A stretch of 41,283 bases of DNA from assembly GCA_017624115.1 (NCBI GenBank), contig JAGANQ010000035.1, positions 1 to 41,283 of the forward strand, written 5' to 3'. Both the position numbers and the translations under genes were made by a program. How positions within the stretch are numbered: position 1 is the first letter of the stretch; each line of letters opens with the position of its first letter. The notes beneath the pieces were generated by a model. The model saw nothing but the letters and a program-made list of their open reading frames with translations. It did not search any database and had not been told where the DNA came from. Source of the DNA: Lachnospiraceae bacterium. GTDB lineage: Bacteria > Bacillota > Clostridia > Lachnospirales > Lachnospiraceae. This document shows positions 8,440 through 15,962 of this stretch, one piece after another.

Positions 8440-10155
8440 TTATGCTTTTTTCTTTTCAGCCGCCTTCATTGCCTGCTTTTTGGTGTACATTTGCTTGTCG
8501 GCGCGCTCCATGGTATGAAGCAGAGATTTATCTAATTTGGAATCGAAGGCAGCATAGCCGTCAGCAACCTCCATCCGGTATTCAAACATAGTCTGGTGAA
8601 GTGCTCCCAGACGGGAAGCAATCATCGGGCTTAACTGAGCGTACTTTTCAGGCGAGATATCCTTTATTACAGCACAGAATTCATCCCCGCCGATTCGGTA
8701 TACATTTCCAAACGGGCAGAAGATATCCTGCAATATCTCACTACAGATGATAATATAATAATCTCCCATGCTGTGACCGTGTACATCATTGAAATATTTA
8801 AGCTTATTCAGGTCAAACATGGCGATTCCGTAGGAGGAAAGTTCATTGTCAGGAAGCACTGCAACATCCTTCTCAAAGGAAGCACGGTTTTTCAGCTTAG
8901 TCAGCGGATCTGTAGCAGCCATTTCACGCAGAGAATCTTCCTTTTCCTTCAGCTTCTGTGATTCCAGCGAATTCTGAACAAGCATAATGGTAAGACCGAT
9001 AATATATGCAATCAGAGTGATTCTGGAAAATCGGGAAGAATCCTCGCTTGCTACAAAATAATAAGAAATAAAATCAAGCATAACAGTCACTGCAAGTGTC
9101 GGGATAAAGAAAATGTACAGCTGGCTGAGACTGAAGAAGCGCGGTTTGGCCTGCTCAGAATTCTCTTTATTTGCACGCTGTTCCTTCATCTTGCGCAGCC
9201 CGGATACGAATAACACAAAAATCCAGACTATAGTGAGAAGAAAAATCAGGTGTGTAAAAATAAGTGTTTCCTTGAAATCCAATATTCCCAGATACTGCAG
9301 CGCACTGTTTACAACGATATCAAAGCAGCTCAGAGAAATCAGAAGCTTAAGCCAGCGTGACTGTTCTACATGGTAGGTATAGCCCATAAATACAATGATA
9401 GGAATCGGAATCAGTTTGAGGTATACAAAGGTAAACCAGCTGAAAGCGAGATGATATGGGAACAGAATCACCAGGAGCTGTGTCTCAAAGCCAGACCATG
9501 AGGAAAAGGCTATCGCAAACAGGGACAGCCAGAACAGTGACACAGAGGAAGAGCCAAGCTGTTTGCGGAATACAACATAGCACAGTAACCCGATGAGACC
9601 GATGGCAAAGGTCAGCGTACAGATAATAAAGGCTGGCAGCTTGCTTATAATCAGATGATATAAAATGTCCCGCTCATTACCGAAAAAAACGGGATAAGTC
9701 TGGATAGAATCTTTGGAATAGCAGCTCTGATATGTGATGGAAAAACTTTTCCCTGCCATATCAGAATCAAGCGGAACAAAATTGCAGACGCTTCCGTTTG
9801 TCTTACTGATGGGAAAACGTTCTGCCGTATTTTCATAAATCAGGACATCATCGACATATACCCAGACGTTACAATGCCCGGTGTGAAACTGCAGTATATC
9901 AGAGTCCAGAATTTTGCCGGGAAGTATGGCTGATACAGTAGCGCAGAAGGTATCATCTGTGGAGAGGTTGGAAGGAAGTGAATCAGTAAATACCATATCA
10001 TCTCCATCCTGATAGCTCCAGCCGCTGTCCAGCCCATAAAAAGTAGTATCGTACTCGTTATATGCTGACTTGAAATAGAAAGCACAGAACAAATATAAAA
10101 CAAAAGCACTGCAAAGCATTGCAGCGATATAAAAAATCTTAGTGCGGTGCATCAT
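8440..10155 (-). CDS. Membrane diguanylate cyclase with extracellular sensor and 7TM-like region
   Basis: A 571-residue protein. It has one N-terminal membrane segment (about 8-28), an extracellular beta-rich region (about 35-165; WVYVDDVLIYEN and SFSITYQSCY resemble 7TMR-DISM extracellular folds), seven to eight membrane helices (about 170-400), and a C-terminal GGDEF domain. The active-site GGDEF is intact at about residue 488, preceded by YRI, and the FDLNKLKYFNDVHGH segment supplies the usual metal and GTP residues, so it should make cyclic di-GMP. No RxxD inhibitory site is seen in front of GGDEF. There is no EAL domain. The start is the first of two ATGs, behind a GGGGGGT stretch. It is monocistronic. 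Confidence 0.88.
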   Translation of the reverse strand: MMHRTKIFYIAAMLCSAFVLYLFCAFYFKSAYNEYDTTFYGLDSGWSYQDGDDMVFTDSLPSNLSTDDTFCATVSAILPGKILDSDILQFHTGHCNVWVYVDDVLIYENTAERFPISKTNGSVCNFVPLDSDMAGKSFSITYQSCYSKDSIQTYPVFFGNERDILYHLIISKLPAFIICTLTFAIGLIGLLCYVVFRKQLGSSSVSLFWLSLFAIAFSSWSGFETQLLVILFPYHLAFSWFTFVYLKLIPIPIIVFMGYTYHVEQSRWLKLLISLSCFDIVVNSALQYLGILDFKETLIFTHLIFLLTIVWIFVLFVSGLRKMKEQRANKENSEQAKPRFFSLSQLYIFFIPTLAVTVMLDFISYYFVASEDSSRFSRITLIAYIIGLTIMLVQNSLESQKLKEKEDSLREMAATDPLTKLKNRASFEKDVAVLPDNELSSYGIAMFDLNKLKYFNDVHGHSMGDYYIIICSEILQDIFCPFGNVYRIGGDEFCAVIKDISPEKYAQLSPMIASRLGALHQTMFEYRMEVADGYAAFDSKLDKSLLHTMERADKQMYTKKQAMKAAEKKKA

Positions 10156-10381
10156 TTCTTACCCCCCAAAAAAATTACGTTTTTAACAGGATATCGTATA
10201 TATTATACAGGATTTTATGTAAAAAACCAAGTATTATTTCGAGAACAAGGGAAAAAATAGTAACAGCTTTCTTAAGTTTTCTATGCAGAGATTGCGATTA
10301 CGATTCTTACGGAGGCAGACCTTGGCAGAAATCCTGAATGAATAAAAAATTCTTATTAATGATTTTTGTTCAAAAATCCCT
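10156..10381. other. Non-coding gap before the structured leader
   Basis: This AT-rich stretch holds no convincing gene. On the + strand, about 10275-10340 can be read as a short open stretch ending AITILTEADLGRNPE then TGA, which could be the tail of a lost gene, but it has no ribosome binding site and no recognisable family. The promoter of the minus-strand cyclase should lie near 10170-10220. Confidence 0.3.
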
Positions 10382-10410
10382 TTGAAAAAAATTTAAAAAT
10401 TTGATAGAAT
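10382..10410 (+). promoter_or_regulatory. Promoter of the structured leader upstream of the MATE gene
   Basis: TTGAAA (10382-10387) and TAGAAT (10405-10410) are separated by 17 bases. The predicted start near 10417 falls directly before the first hairpin of the leader. Confidence 0.65.
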
Positions 10411-10420
10411 CATATTTACA

Positions 10421-10605
10421 ACGAGTAGCATCAAGGCGTAAATCCAGTTGCGCAGATGCTGCTCGTTTTTTTATGAAATCATTTTATGCTGAAAGTAACT
10501 AAACAGTATAACTCAAGTCCGGTCGCAACTATCTGGACTAAAACACAAAGCGTGTAGCCTGCGGCGTAAATCCAGCATTCTCGTCCGGCTGCACGCTATT
10601 TTTTT
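10421..10605 (+). ncRNA. Tandem structured leader: two terminator-like hairpins with the same 13-base loop motif
   Basis: Hairpin 1 (10421-10466) pairs ACGAGTAGCATC with GATGCTGCTCGT and is followed by seven T. Hairpin 2 (10549-10597) pairs AGCGTGTAGCC with GGCTGCACGCT and is followed by seven T. Both loops contain exactly GGCGTAAATCCAG (10435-10447 and 10563-10575), at the same distance from a shared GTAGC on the 5' side and GCTGC on the 3' side. A small AGTCC/GGACT hairpin (10516-10539) sits between them. The unit starts at a promoter and ends just before a MATE transporter gene, which suggests ligand- or translation-controlled tandem attenuation. MATE genes are known targets of guanidine riboswitches, but I could not match this to a known consensus. 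Confidence 0.6.
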
Positions 10606-10627
10606 GGGTAAAGGAAAGGTGAAATCA

Positions 10628-11613
10628 ATGGAACATTCAAATCAGTTTTTGGGAACAGAACGTATTGACAAACTTATGAAGCAATATGCTATTCCCTGTA
10701 TCATTTCTCTTCTGGTAGGTGCGCTTTACAATATCGTGGACCAGATTTTTATTGCTAATGCCAGTCATCAATATTATTCTTGACCCTGTTTTTATTTTTA
10801 TATTTAAGTGGGGCATGATGGGTGCTGCGGTTGCAACTGTGATTGGCCAGGTAGTAACTGCAGTTCTGGCAGTCTGGTATCTAAAAAATATGAAAATTAT
10901 CAAACCAGAAAAAGGTGATTATCATCTGGATGGATTTGTTTGCGGCAGAACGCTGGTTCTTGGTATTACCAGCTTTCTGTCTCAAATCAGCCTTGTGGCC
11001 GCTATGGCTGCCATCAACAATATGCTCCGTAAATATGGTGCTATGGATGCCATTTTTGGGCAGGAGCAGTTTGCGCAGATTCCTATGGCTGTTGTTGGTA
11101 TCGTCATGAAGTTTTTCCAGATTGTTATCTCCATCGTCGTAGGTATGGCGGCAGGCTGTATCCCTATTGTTGGATTCAATATGGGAGCAGGAAAGCACTT
11201 CCGTGTCAAAGAGCTGTTTATCAGACTGCTGATTGCTGAAGCTGCAGTCGGCGCGGTTGCGCTGATTCTGGTAGAGTTTTTCCCGCAGCAGCTCATCAAT
11301 ATTTTCGGTGCAGCCAATGAGAGCTCCTACTACACAGAATTTGCAATCAAGGCATTCAGAACCTATCTGTGTATGATGATTTTTGCCTGTGTCAACAAGG
11401 CGTGCTTCATTTTCCTTCAGGCAATGGGAAAGGCGATAATTTCTACTGCACTGTCTATGATTCGTGAAGTGGTATTCGGTGTAGGTTTTGCATTGATGCT
11501 TCCAGTGTTCTTCGGCCTGGACGGTGTTCTGTACTCCATGCCAGTATCTGATCTGCTGACTTTTATTGTTGCTGTATTTTTGATTATTGGAACTAATGCC
11601 AAAAAAGAATTGA
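10628..11613 (+). pseudogene. MATE-family multidrug efflux transporter, internally deleted and truncated
   Basis: The start is well formed: ATG at 10628 after GGAAAGG, giving MEHSNQFLGTERIDKLMKQ and a first membrane segment, typical of MepA-like MATE exporters. After IFIANAS (about 10760) the frame shifts and stops at 10781. The family resemblance resumes in another frame at VINIILDPVFIFIFKWGMMG and continues through the rest of the protein to about 11612. Compared with the usual ~450 residues, roughly 120-130 residues are missing, so the lesion is a deletion plus frameshift rather than a single-base error. The 3' end runs directly into a broken oxidoreductase frame at 11613/11614, so the last codons are lost too. 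It is not expected to make a working exporter. Confidence 0.85.
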
Positions 11614-12540
11614 GGTATTCTGACAGCATATTATCTGCAGGAGCGGGGAAAGGATGTACTTGTTCTTGAAGCAGACGTGATTGCATCGGGTCAGACAGAG
11701 CGGACAACGGCGAAGATTACAAGCCAGCATGGGATAGATTGTCAGTTTGAAAGGGTTCCTGCCATTTTATATAGCACACAGAATGCGGTACCGCTTAAGG
11801 AAGAAGCAGAAGCTGCAGCTTCGCTTGGAATTGATGCGTATTTTACCGGGGAGACAGAGCTGTCCTTTCCGGTGGAGGGAGCGGTATGCTTTCCAAATCA
11901 GGCACAGTTTTCACCGCTGGCATTTATCAGGCATATCTGTCAGAAGCTGGATATACGGGAGCACACAAAGGTCATCAAAATCCGTGGAAATAAGGTGATA
12001 ACAAAGGCTGGTGTGATGACAGCCGATCACATCGTCGTTGCCACGCATTATCCAATGCGGAATGTTCCGGGCTTTTATTTTTTGCGCCAGCATCAGGAAC
12101 GAAGCTACGTGCTGCTGCTCGGCGGAAGCTCCTGCCGGACCGGAGAAAATAAAAACGGTGGTGCATATGACGCGCTTACCCGGGCGGCAGAGCAATATTA
12201 TCCGGGATATAAGGAAATTATGCGCTGGTCGGCACAGGACTGCATGACGCATGACGGGATTCCATTTATAGGAAGATATTCTGTTTTCACACCGGGTCTG
12301 TATGTGATTACAGGATTTCAGAAATGGGGCATGACCTCATCCATGATTGCGGCAATGATTCTTCGTGATAAGCTGTGCGGGATGGAGAATCCCTACGAGA
12401 AGGTCTTTTCCCCTCAGCGAATAAATCTGCGTGCATCCATAGGAAGCCTGTTCACGGATATTGGCATGAGCATAAAAGGATTAACGAAGGGGCTGCTCTG
12501 TAAACAGTCACCCCGCTGTCCGCATATGGACTGTGTATGA
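11614..12540 (+). pseudogene. FAD-dependent oxidoreductase with (lost) C-terminal Rieske domain, multiply truncated
   Basis: The frame opens immediately after a stop at 11611, with GILTAYYLQERGKDVLVLEAD, the second half of an FAD-binding Rossmann motif; the start codon and GxGxxG are missing. It continues SGQTERTTAKITSQHG and then jumps to IDCQFERVPAILYS. In DAO-type oxidoreductases of this kind about 30-40 residues normally lie between these motifs, so an in-frame deletion is likely. The rest of the substrate and FAD domain is present, including HDGIPFIGR and TGFQKWGMT. The protein ends at CPHMDCV, where the family's C-terminal Rieske [2Fe-2S] domain should just begin (CPHxGC), so that domain is gone. 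An apparent ORF from 11677 is only the residual open frame. Confidence 0.8.
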
Positions 12541-12548
12541 TATAGTAC

Positions 12549-12744
12549 TTATTTGAACATTGATTCTACATAGCTTCGCATCTCATCACGCGAATGTATC
12601 TGACGGGCGCCTTCAATGACGGTTTCCCGCTCTTCCTCTGAGAGAGAAGAAAAGCGGTTGAGTACATCGGAGTGCTGTGCCAGCTCCATAGTGAAGCCGA
12701 TAGGAAGTTTCAAAATTATTGGCGTTATTTTTCTTATCAGTCAT
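12549..12744 (-). pseudogene. Small conserved-looking protein, frameshifted in an A-run
   Basis: The ATG at 12744 follows a good AAAGGAG and starts MTDKKNNANNFE. The continuation in that frame is nonsense, but the -1/+2 frame reads KLPIGFTMELAQHSDVLNRF and then SLSEEERETVIEGARQIHSR and ends VESMFK at 12549. Joining the two gives a coherent ~65-residue soluble helical protein. The junction is GAAACTT, which would be in frame if two A were restored (GAAAAACTT), so a slip in a homopolymer is the simplest explanation. The function is not recognised. It lies downstream of the LytTR regulator on the same strand. Confidence 0.6.
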
Positions 12745-12801
12745 AATACACGCTCCTTTCAGAATTAGGGTGTGCATTATGAAGGGAAATATGCAAAGCA
12801 T

Positions 12802-13518
12802 TTATTGATTGCGCAGATATTCAAGATATGCTGTGCGTACTTCCTTTGCTTTCCCCTGGGCAATCGGAATCACAGTCTTTGTCTGCATGGTAATAGAGGC
12901 TGTGTCAATAGCGTCAATGTAATTCATATTTACGATATAAGAGCGGTGCGGTCTGATAAAGCTGCTATATGGAAGCAGCGTATCATATACGGCTGAGATA
13001 GATTCAGCGCATTCGACCAGTCTGCCCGATATGAGATGATAGAATACTTTTCTGCCGATGACTTCGACATACACAATATTCGAAATCAGAACCTTCTGTA
13101 TGCCATCCACACTTTTTAAGAGAAGCACATCTGCTGATTTCTGGCTGATTTGTTCCAGAATATCATCCAGGCTTTGAAACAGGACATCTATCATAACAGG
13201 CTTCAGAATATAATTGGCAGCCTTTACAGAATAGCTTTCCACAGCAAAATCCGGGGAAGAAGTGAGGAAAATAATCGGTGCATTCTTATCTATAGTACGG
13301 ATTTCTTTTGCAGTATCAATGCCTGAAAAAGACGGCATGAGGATATCAAGACAGTATACGTCAAACTGCTCTCCCTTTTCCAAGGCAGAAATCAAGTCAA
13401 AGCCGTTGTTAAAAACAGCATATTCGCAGTCAATATGACGGGAAACCTTATATTTATCAATAAAATGAGTAAGCCGGAAAAGCTCTACCTCATTGTCATC
13501 GCATATAGCCAGACGCAT
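12802..13518 (-). CDS. LytTR-family response regulator (AgrA/ComE type), orphan
   Basis: 238 residues. The receiver domain (about 1-120) has the acidic pair DD at 7-8, phospho-acceptor Asp58 in CLDILMPS, T/S in FLTSS and Lys in ILKPV. A LytTR DNA-binding domain (about 140-235) follows, with ISNIVYVEVIGRKVFYH and the family hallmark FIRPHRSYIVNMNYI. LytTR regulators bind pairs of 9-bp direct repeats about 21 bp apart. Just such a pair lies upstream of this gene at 13589-13618. No histidine kinase is adjacent, so its partner is elsewhere or it responds otherwise. The ATG at 13518 follows AAAGGAG. It lies downstream of the symporter gene on the same strand but has its own promoter. Confidence 0.9.
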   Translation of the reverse strand: MRLAICDDNEVELFRLTHFIDKYKVSRHIDCEYAVFNNGFDLISALEKGEQFDVYCLDILMPSFSGIDTAKEIRTIDKNAPIIFLTSSPDFAVESYSVKAANYILKPVMIDVLFQSLDDILEQISQKSADVLLLKSVDGIQKVLISNIVYVEVIGRKVFYHLISGRLVECAESISAVYDTLLPYSSFIRPHRSYIVNMNYIDAIDTASITMQTKTVIPIAQGKAKEVRTAYLEYLRNQ

Positions 13519-13560
13519 AATCAGTCACTCCTTTTGCAAAAATCATTGCTGTGTGTTTTC

Positions 13561-13657
13561 ATTATAGCATAAAAATCAGAAAAAAATCATGTTTCATATA
13601 AAAAAAAGTATGTTTCATGCAGAATGTAACTATAAAAATGTCATATTCTGGTATAAT
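13561..13657. promoter_or_regulatory. Divergent extended -10 promoters around a 21-bp-spaced direct repeat (candidate LytTR site)
   Basis: ATGTTTCAT occurs at 13589-13597 and again at 13610-13618, exactly 21 bp apart, two helical turns. On the minus strand an extended -10 (TGCTATAAT, complement of 13561-13569) faces the LytTR gene. On the plus strand an extended -10 (TGGTATAAT, 13649-13657) faces right. Neither has a good -35, as expected for activator-dependent promoters. The repeat does not match the published AgrA consensus well, so assignment to the neighbouring regulator rests on spacing and position. Confidence 0.55.
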
Positions 13658-13694
13658 GCTACATGGAGAGTATTAGAAATAAAAAGAAGATAGC

Positions 13695-13776
13695 GGAAGC
13701 TGGCTGCACGAAAGACAGCAGAGCACAGAGGGGAAAATAACAGACTGTGCTCCACTGTGTCTGCAGGCAGCTTTCC
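13695..13776. terminator. Long imperfect hairpin downstream of the symporter gene
   Basis: GGAAGCTG and CTGCA (13695-13708) pair with TGCAG/CAGCTTTCC (13762-13776), and the inner GAGCACAG (13721-13728) pairs with CTGTGCTC (13745-13752). On the minus strand the hairpin is followed by TCTTCTTTTTATTT, which makes it the likely terminator of the symporter gene. On the plus strand it is followed by TTGTTCTTTTATT, so it would also end any transcript from the 13649-13657 promoter, giving an RNA of roughly 130 nt. Confidence 0.6.
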
Positions 13777-13797
13777 TTGTTCTTTTATTACTGGTTC

Positions 13798-15177
13798 TTA
13801 TGTCTGTGTTTCATAATCTTTAAGAGAAGCAATTGCCTGTTTCGACATCGGAAGCAGTGCAATCATATTAAAAATCGTCATAAGTCCGATGCCGATATCA
13901 CCTAAGTCCCACACAAAAGTATATGCAGCCAGACCGCCGACAAAGAGCATTACAAGTGCCAGAAGCTTGTACAGGGTCTGTGACAGCCAGTTATCGCCGA
14001 ACAGATAGGCAACGTTGGAACGGGCATAAAACAGGATGCCGATAAACGTCGAGAAGCTGAAAAGCCATAAGACGACCGCGATAAATATGACACCGAAGCT
14101 GCCCAGATGATGCTGCATCGCAGTCTGCAGTAAATCCATGCCGCTTAGACCCTGGGTCAAAGATGTCGGGGTCAGCAGCATAATCATCGCTGAGCAGGTG
14201 CAGATGACAATTGTATCGATAAATACACCAAATGCCTGAAGAAGTCCTTCCTTTGCCGGGTGGCTTATATCAGCGGCAGCAGCGGCACATGGTGCAGAGC
14301 CGGAGCCTGCCTCGTTAGAGAACAGACCACGCTTGGCACCATTCATAATTACTGCACCAAAGCCGCCTGCTACGACCTGACGCAGACCAAAGGCCTCTGA
14401 GAATATCCGGCAAAAGACCGATGGTATGGCGGTTATATTGGTTATAATGATAAAAAGTGTAATCAGGAAATAAAGTCCTGCCATGATGGGTACAATAACA
14501 TCGAGTACTCTGACAGTAGCATTCTTTCTTAAAACGATAACAGCAGCCACGGCAACAAGCACGATAGTTGTGTAAAGCGGCGGGATGCGGAAGGCATTGG
14601 CAAAGGCGGAGGACACGGAGTTGCTGATGACCTGACTGATGCCGCACCAGCATATCAGTCCCGAGAGGGCAAACAGCACTGCAATGACAGAATGCTTTCT
14701 TTTGCTGTCCTTTCTGATAAAAAAGTGATGAATATAATAAGCCGGACCGCCGCGGTAGCCGCCGTAGAGCGGGTCTTTTTCTTTATAAAGCTGGGCAAGC
14801 GTGGCTTCAATAAAGGCAGTGGAGGAGCCAAGCAGGGCAGTCACCCACATCCAGAATACAGCGCCCGCACCTCCGGCAGAGATAGCCGCTACAACGCCTA
14901 CCAGATTGCCCATCCCGACACGGGTTGCCGTAGAGATAATCAGTGCCTGTACACCGGAGATAGAATTTTTCTGGGACGAGGTTTTCTTTTCTACAGTAAT
15001 TTTCAGCATTTCCGGAAAAAGCCGGAAAGGAAGAAATCTTGTGCGGATAGTAAAATAGATTCCGCTTGGTATGAGGATAAGAACCAGCAGGGAAAGACCG
15101 ACAGAGCTGCCGCCGGGAAGCGGAAGCGTGATAAGGTCTCCCCAAAGAAAACGATATATGGCATTAAAAATAGTCAT
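13798..15177 (-). CDS. Alanine/glycine:cation symporter (AGCS family)
   Basis: A 459-residue integral membrane protein with about ten or eleven helices. The family signature is clear: SGVQALIISTATRVGMGNLVGV near residue 80-100 and NEAGSGSAPCAAAAAD in the second half, both recognised AGCS (AlsT/DagA) motifs. These carriers take up alanine, glycine or serine with sodium or protons. The divergently transcribed neighbours are the two subunits of L-serine dehydratase, which makes a small neutral amino acid the sensible substrate here. The ATG at 15177 follows AAAAGGGGAA. Transcription probably ends at the hairpin 13695-13776. Confidence 0.93.
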   Translation of the reverse strand: MTIFNAIYRFLWGDLITLPLPGGSSVGLSLLVLILIPSGIYFTIRTRFLPFRLFPEMLKITVEKKTSSQKNSISGVQALIISTATRVGMGNLVGVVAAISAGGAGAVFWMWVTALLGSSTAFIEATLAQLYKEKDPLYGGYRGGPAYYIHHFFIRKDSKRKHSVIAVLFALSGLICWCGISQVISNSVSSAFANAFRIPPLYTTIVLVAVAAVIVLRKNATVRVLDVIVPIMAGLYFLITLFIIITNITAIPSVFCRIFSEAFGLRQVVAGGFGAVIMNGAKRGLFSNEAGSGSAPCAAAAADISHPAKEGLLQAFGVFIDTIVICTCSAMIMLLTPTSLTQGLSGMDLLQTAMQHHLGSFGVIFIAVVLWLFSFSTFIGILFYARSNVAYLFGDNWLSQTLYKLLALVMLFVGGLAAYTFVWDLGDIGIGLMTIFNMIALLPMSKQAIASLKDYETQT

Positions 15178-15196
15178 AATAATGTTCCCCTTTTGT

Positions 15197-15225
15197 TTGC
15201 ATTTTTATTATAATTAGTATATAGT
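15197..15225 (+). promoter_or_regulatory. Probable promoter of the sdaAB operon
   Basis: TTGCAT (15197-15202) and TATAGT (15220-15225) have a 17-base spacer. It lies 60 bases before sdaAB. A TATAAT at 15209-15214 without a good -35 is an alternative. Confidence 0.5.
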
Positions 15226-15284
15226 AGAAAGCAGTATCTGTAAAGGTATGAATGCTGTACAACGGATAAAACAGGAGGATTGAC

Positions 15285-15962
15285 ATGAATATATTTGACA
15301 TCGTGGGACCGGTAATGGTAGGACCCTCCAGTTCTCACACGGCGGGAGCTGTTAAAATCGGTTATGTGGCAAGAAAGTTGATGGCTTTGCCGGTTAAGCG
15401 TGCAGAAATACGCTTATATGGGTCATTTCTGGCAACTGGGAGAGGACACGGAACCCGTTATGCCATTGTAGCAGGGCTGCTTGGCATGAAGCCGGATGAC
15501 AGCAGAATTCCGGAAAGCTTTTCTCTGGCGGCGGAGGCAGGGATGGAGCTTGTTTTTGGAGAGGCAGATTTGAAGGAGGCTCATCCGAATTCCGTGGAGC
15601 TGATTCTGACGGGCGAGGATGGCAGACAGCTTGAGAGTGTGGGAGAGTCGTTAGGCGGTTCTCTGATAAATATAGCGAGAATAGATGGGCTTTCCGCGAA
15701 TTTTTCCGGTGAGTATCCGACTTTGATTGTGCATAATCTGGATCAGCCCGGTCATGTGGCAGAGGTTACCAGCATGCTGGCGCATAAATCAGTCAATATA
15801 GCGACCATGCAGCTGTACCGTGCAGGCAGGGGCGATCATGCCGTTATGGTGATAGAATGTGACCAGGAGGTACCGCAGGAATCAATAGCATGGCTTGAGC
15901 ACCTGGAGGGTGTGGAAAAGGTAACATACTATAGTCTGGAAGAAAGGCGGGAAAATAAATGA
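15285..15962 (+). CDS. sdaAB: L-serine dehydratase, iron-sulfur dependent, beta subunit
   Basis: 225 residues. The N-terminal serine dehydratase beta domain opens with the diagnostic IVGPVMVGPSSSHTAGAV. The C-terminal ~70 residues form an ACT domain (PTLIVHNLDQPGHVAEVTSM), which probably contributes to regulation by or binding of serine. With the alpha subunit it deaminates L-serine to pyruvate and ammonia in the cytoplasm. The ATG at 15285 follows AGGAGG. Its last bases overlap the start of the next gene in the arrangement ATGA, so the subunits are translationally coupled. Confidence 0.96.
   Translation: MNIFDIVGPVMVGPSSSHTAGAVKIGYVARKLMALPVKRAEIRLYGSFLATGRGHGTRYAIVAGLLGMKPDDSRIPESFSLAAEAGMELVFGEADLKEAHPNSVELILTGEDGRQLESVGESLGGSLINIARIDGLSANFSGEYPTLIVHNLDQPGHVAEVTSMLAHKSVNIATMQLYRAGRGDHAVMVIECDQEVPQESIAWLEHLEGVEKVTYYSLEERRENK

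Noticed and set aside
10473..10502. A nine-codon ORF (MKSFYAESN) between the two leader hairpins, as a possible leader peptide
   Set aside because: It is preceded only by the T-run of hairpin 1 with no ribosome site; a leader-peptide mechanism is not supported by sequence.
10421..10605. Firm assignment of the tandem leader to the guanidine-IV (mepA) riboswitch
   Set aside because: The downstream gene fits, but I could not confirm the class consensus from sequence alone; left as a hypothesis.
13589..13618. Calling the direct repeat a confirmed AgrA-type box
   Set aside because: Spacing fits LytTR binding but the bases do not match the published AgrA consensus.
13663..13740. A 25-codon ORF (MESIRNKKKIAEAGC...) immediately after the rightward promoter at 13649-13657
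   Set aside because: Its ATG coincides with the predicted transcription start, there is no ribosome site, and its 3' half is an arm of the hairpin. A non-coding RNA or terminator explains it better.
14692..15213. A 173-codon open frame opposite the symporter gene
   Set aside because: It mirrors the AGCS coding sequence in the antisense direction, has no family features and no ribosome site.
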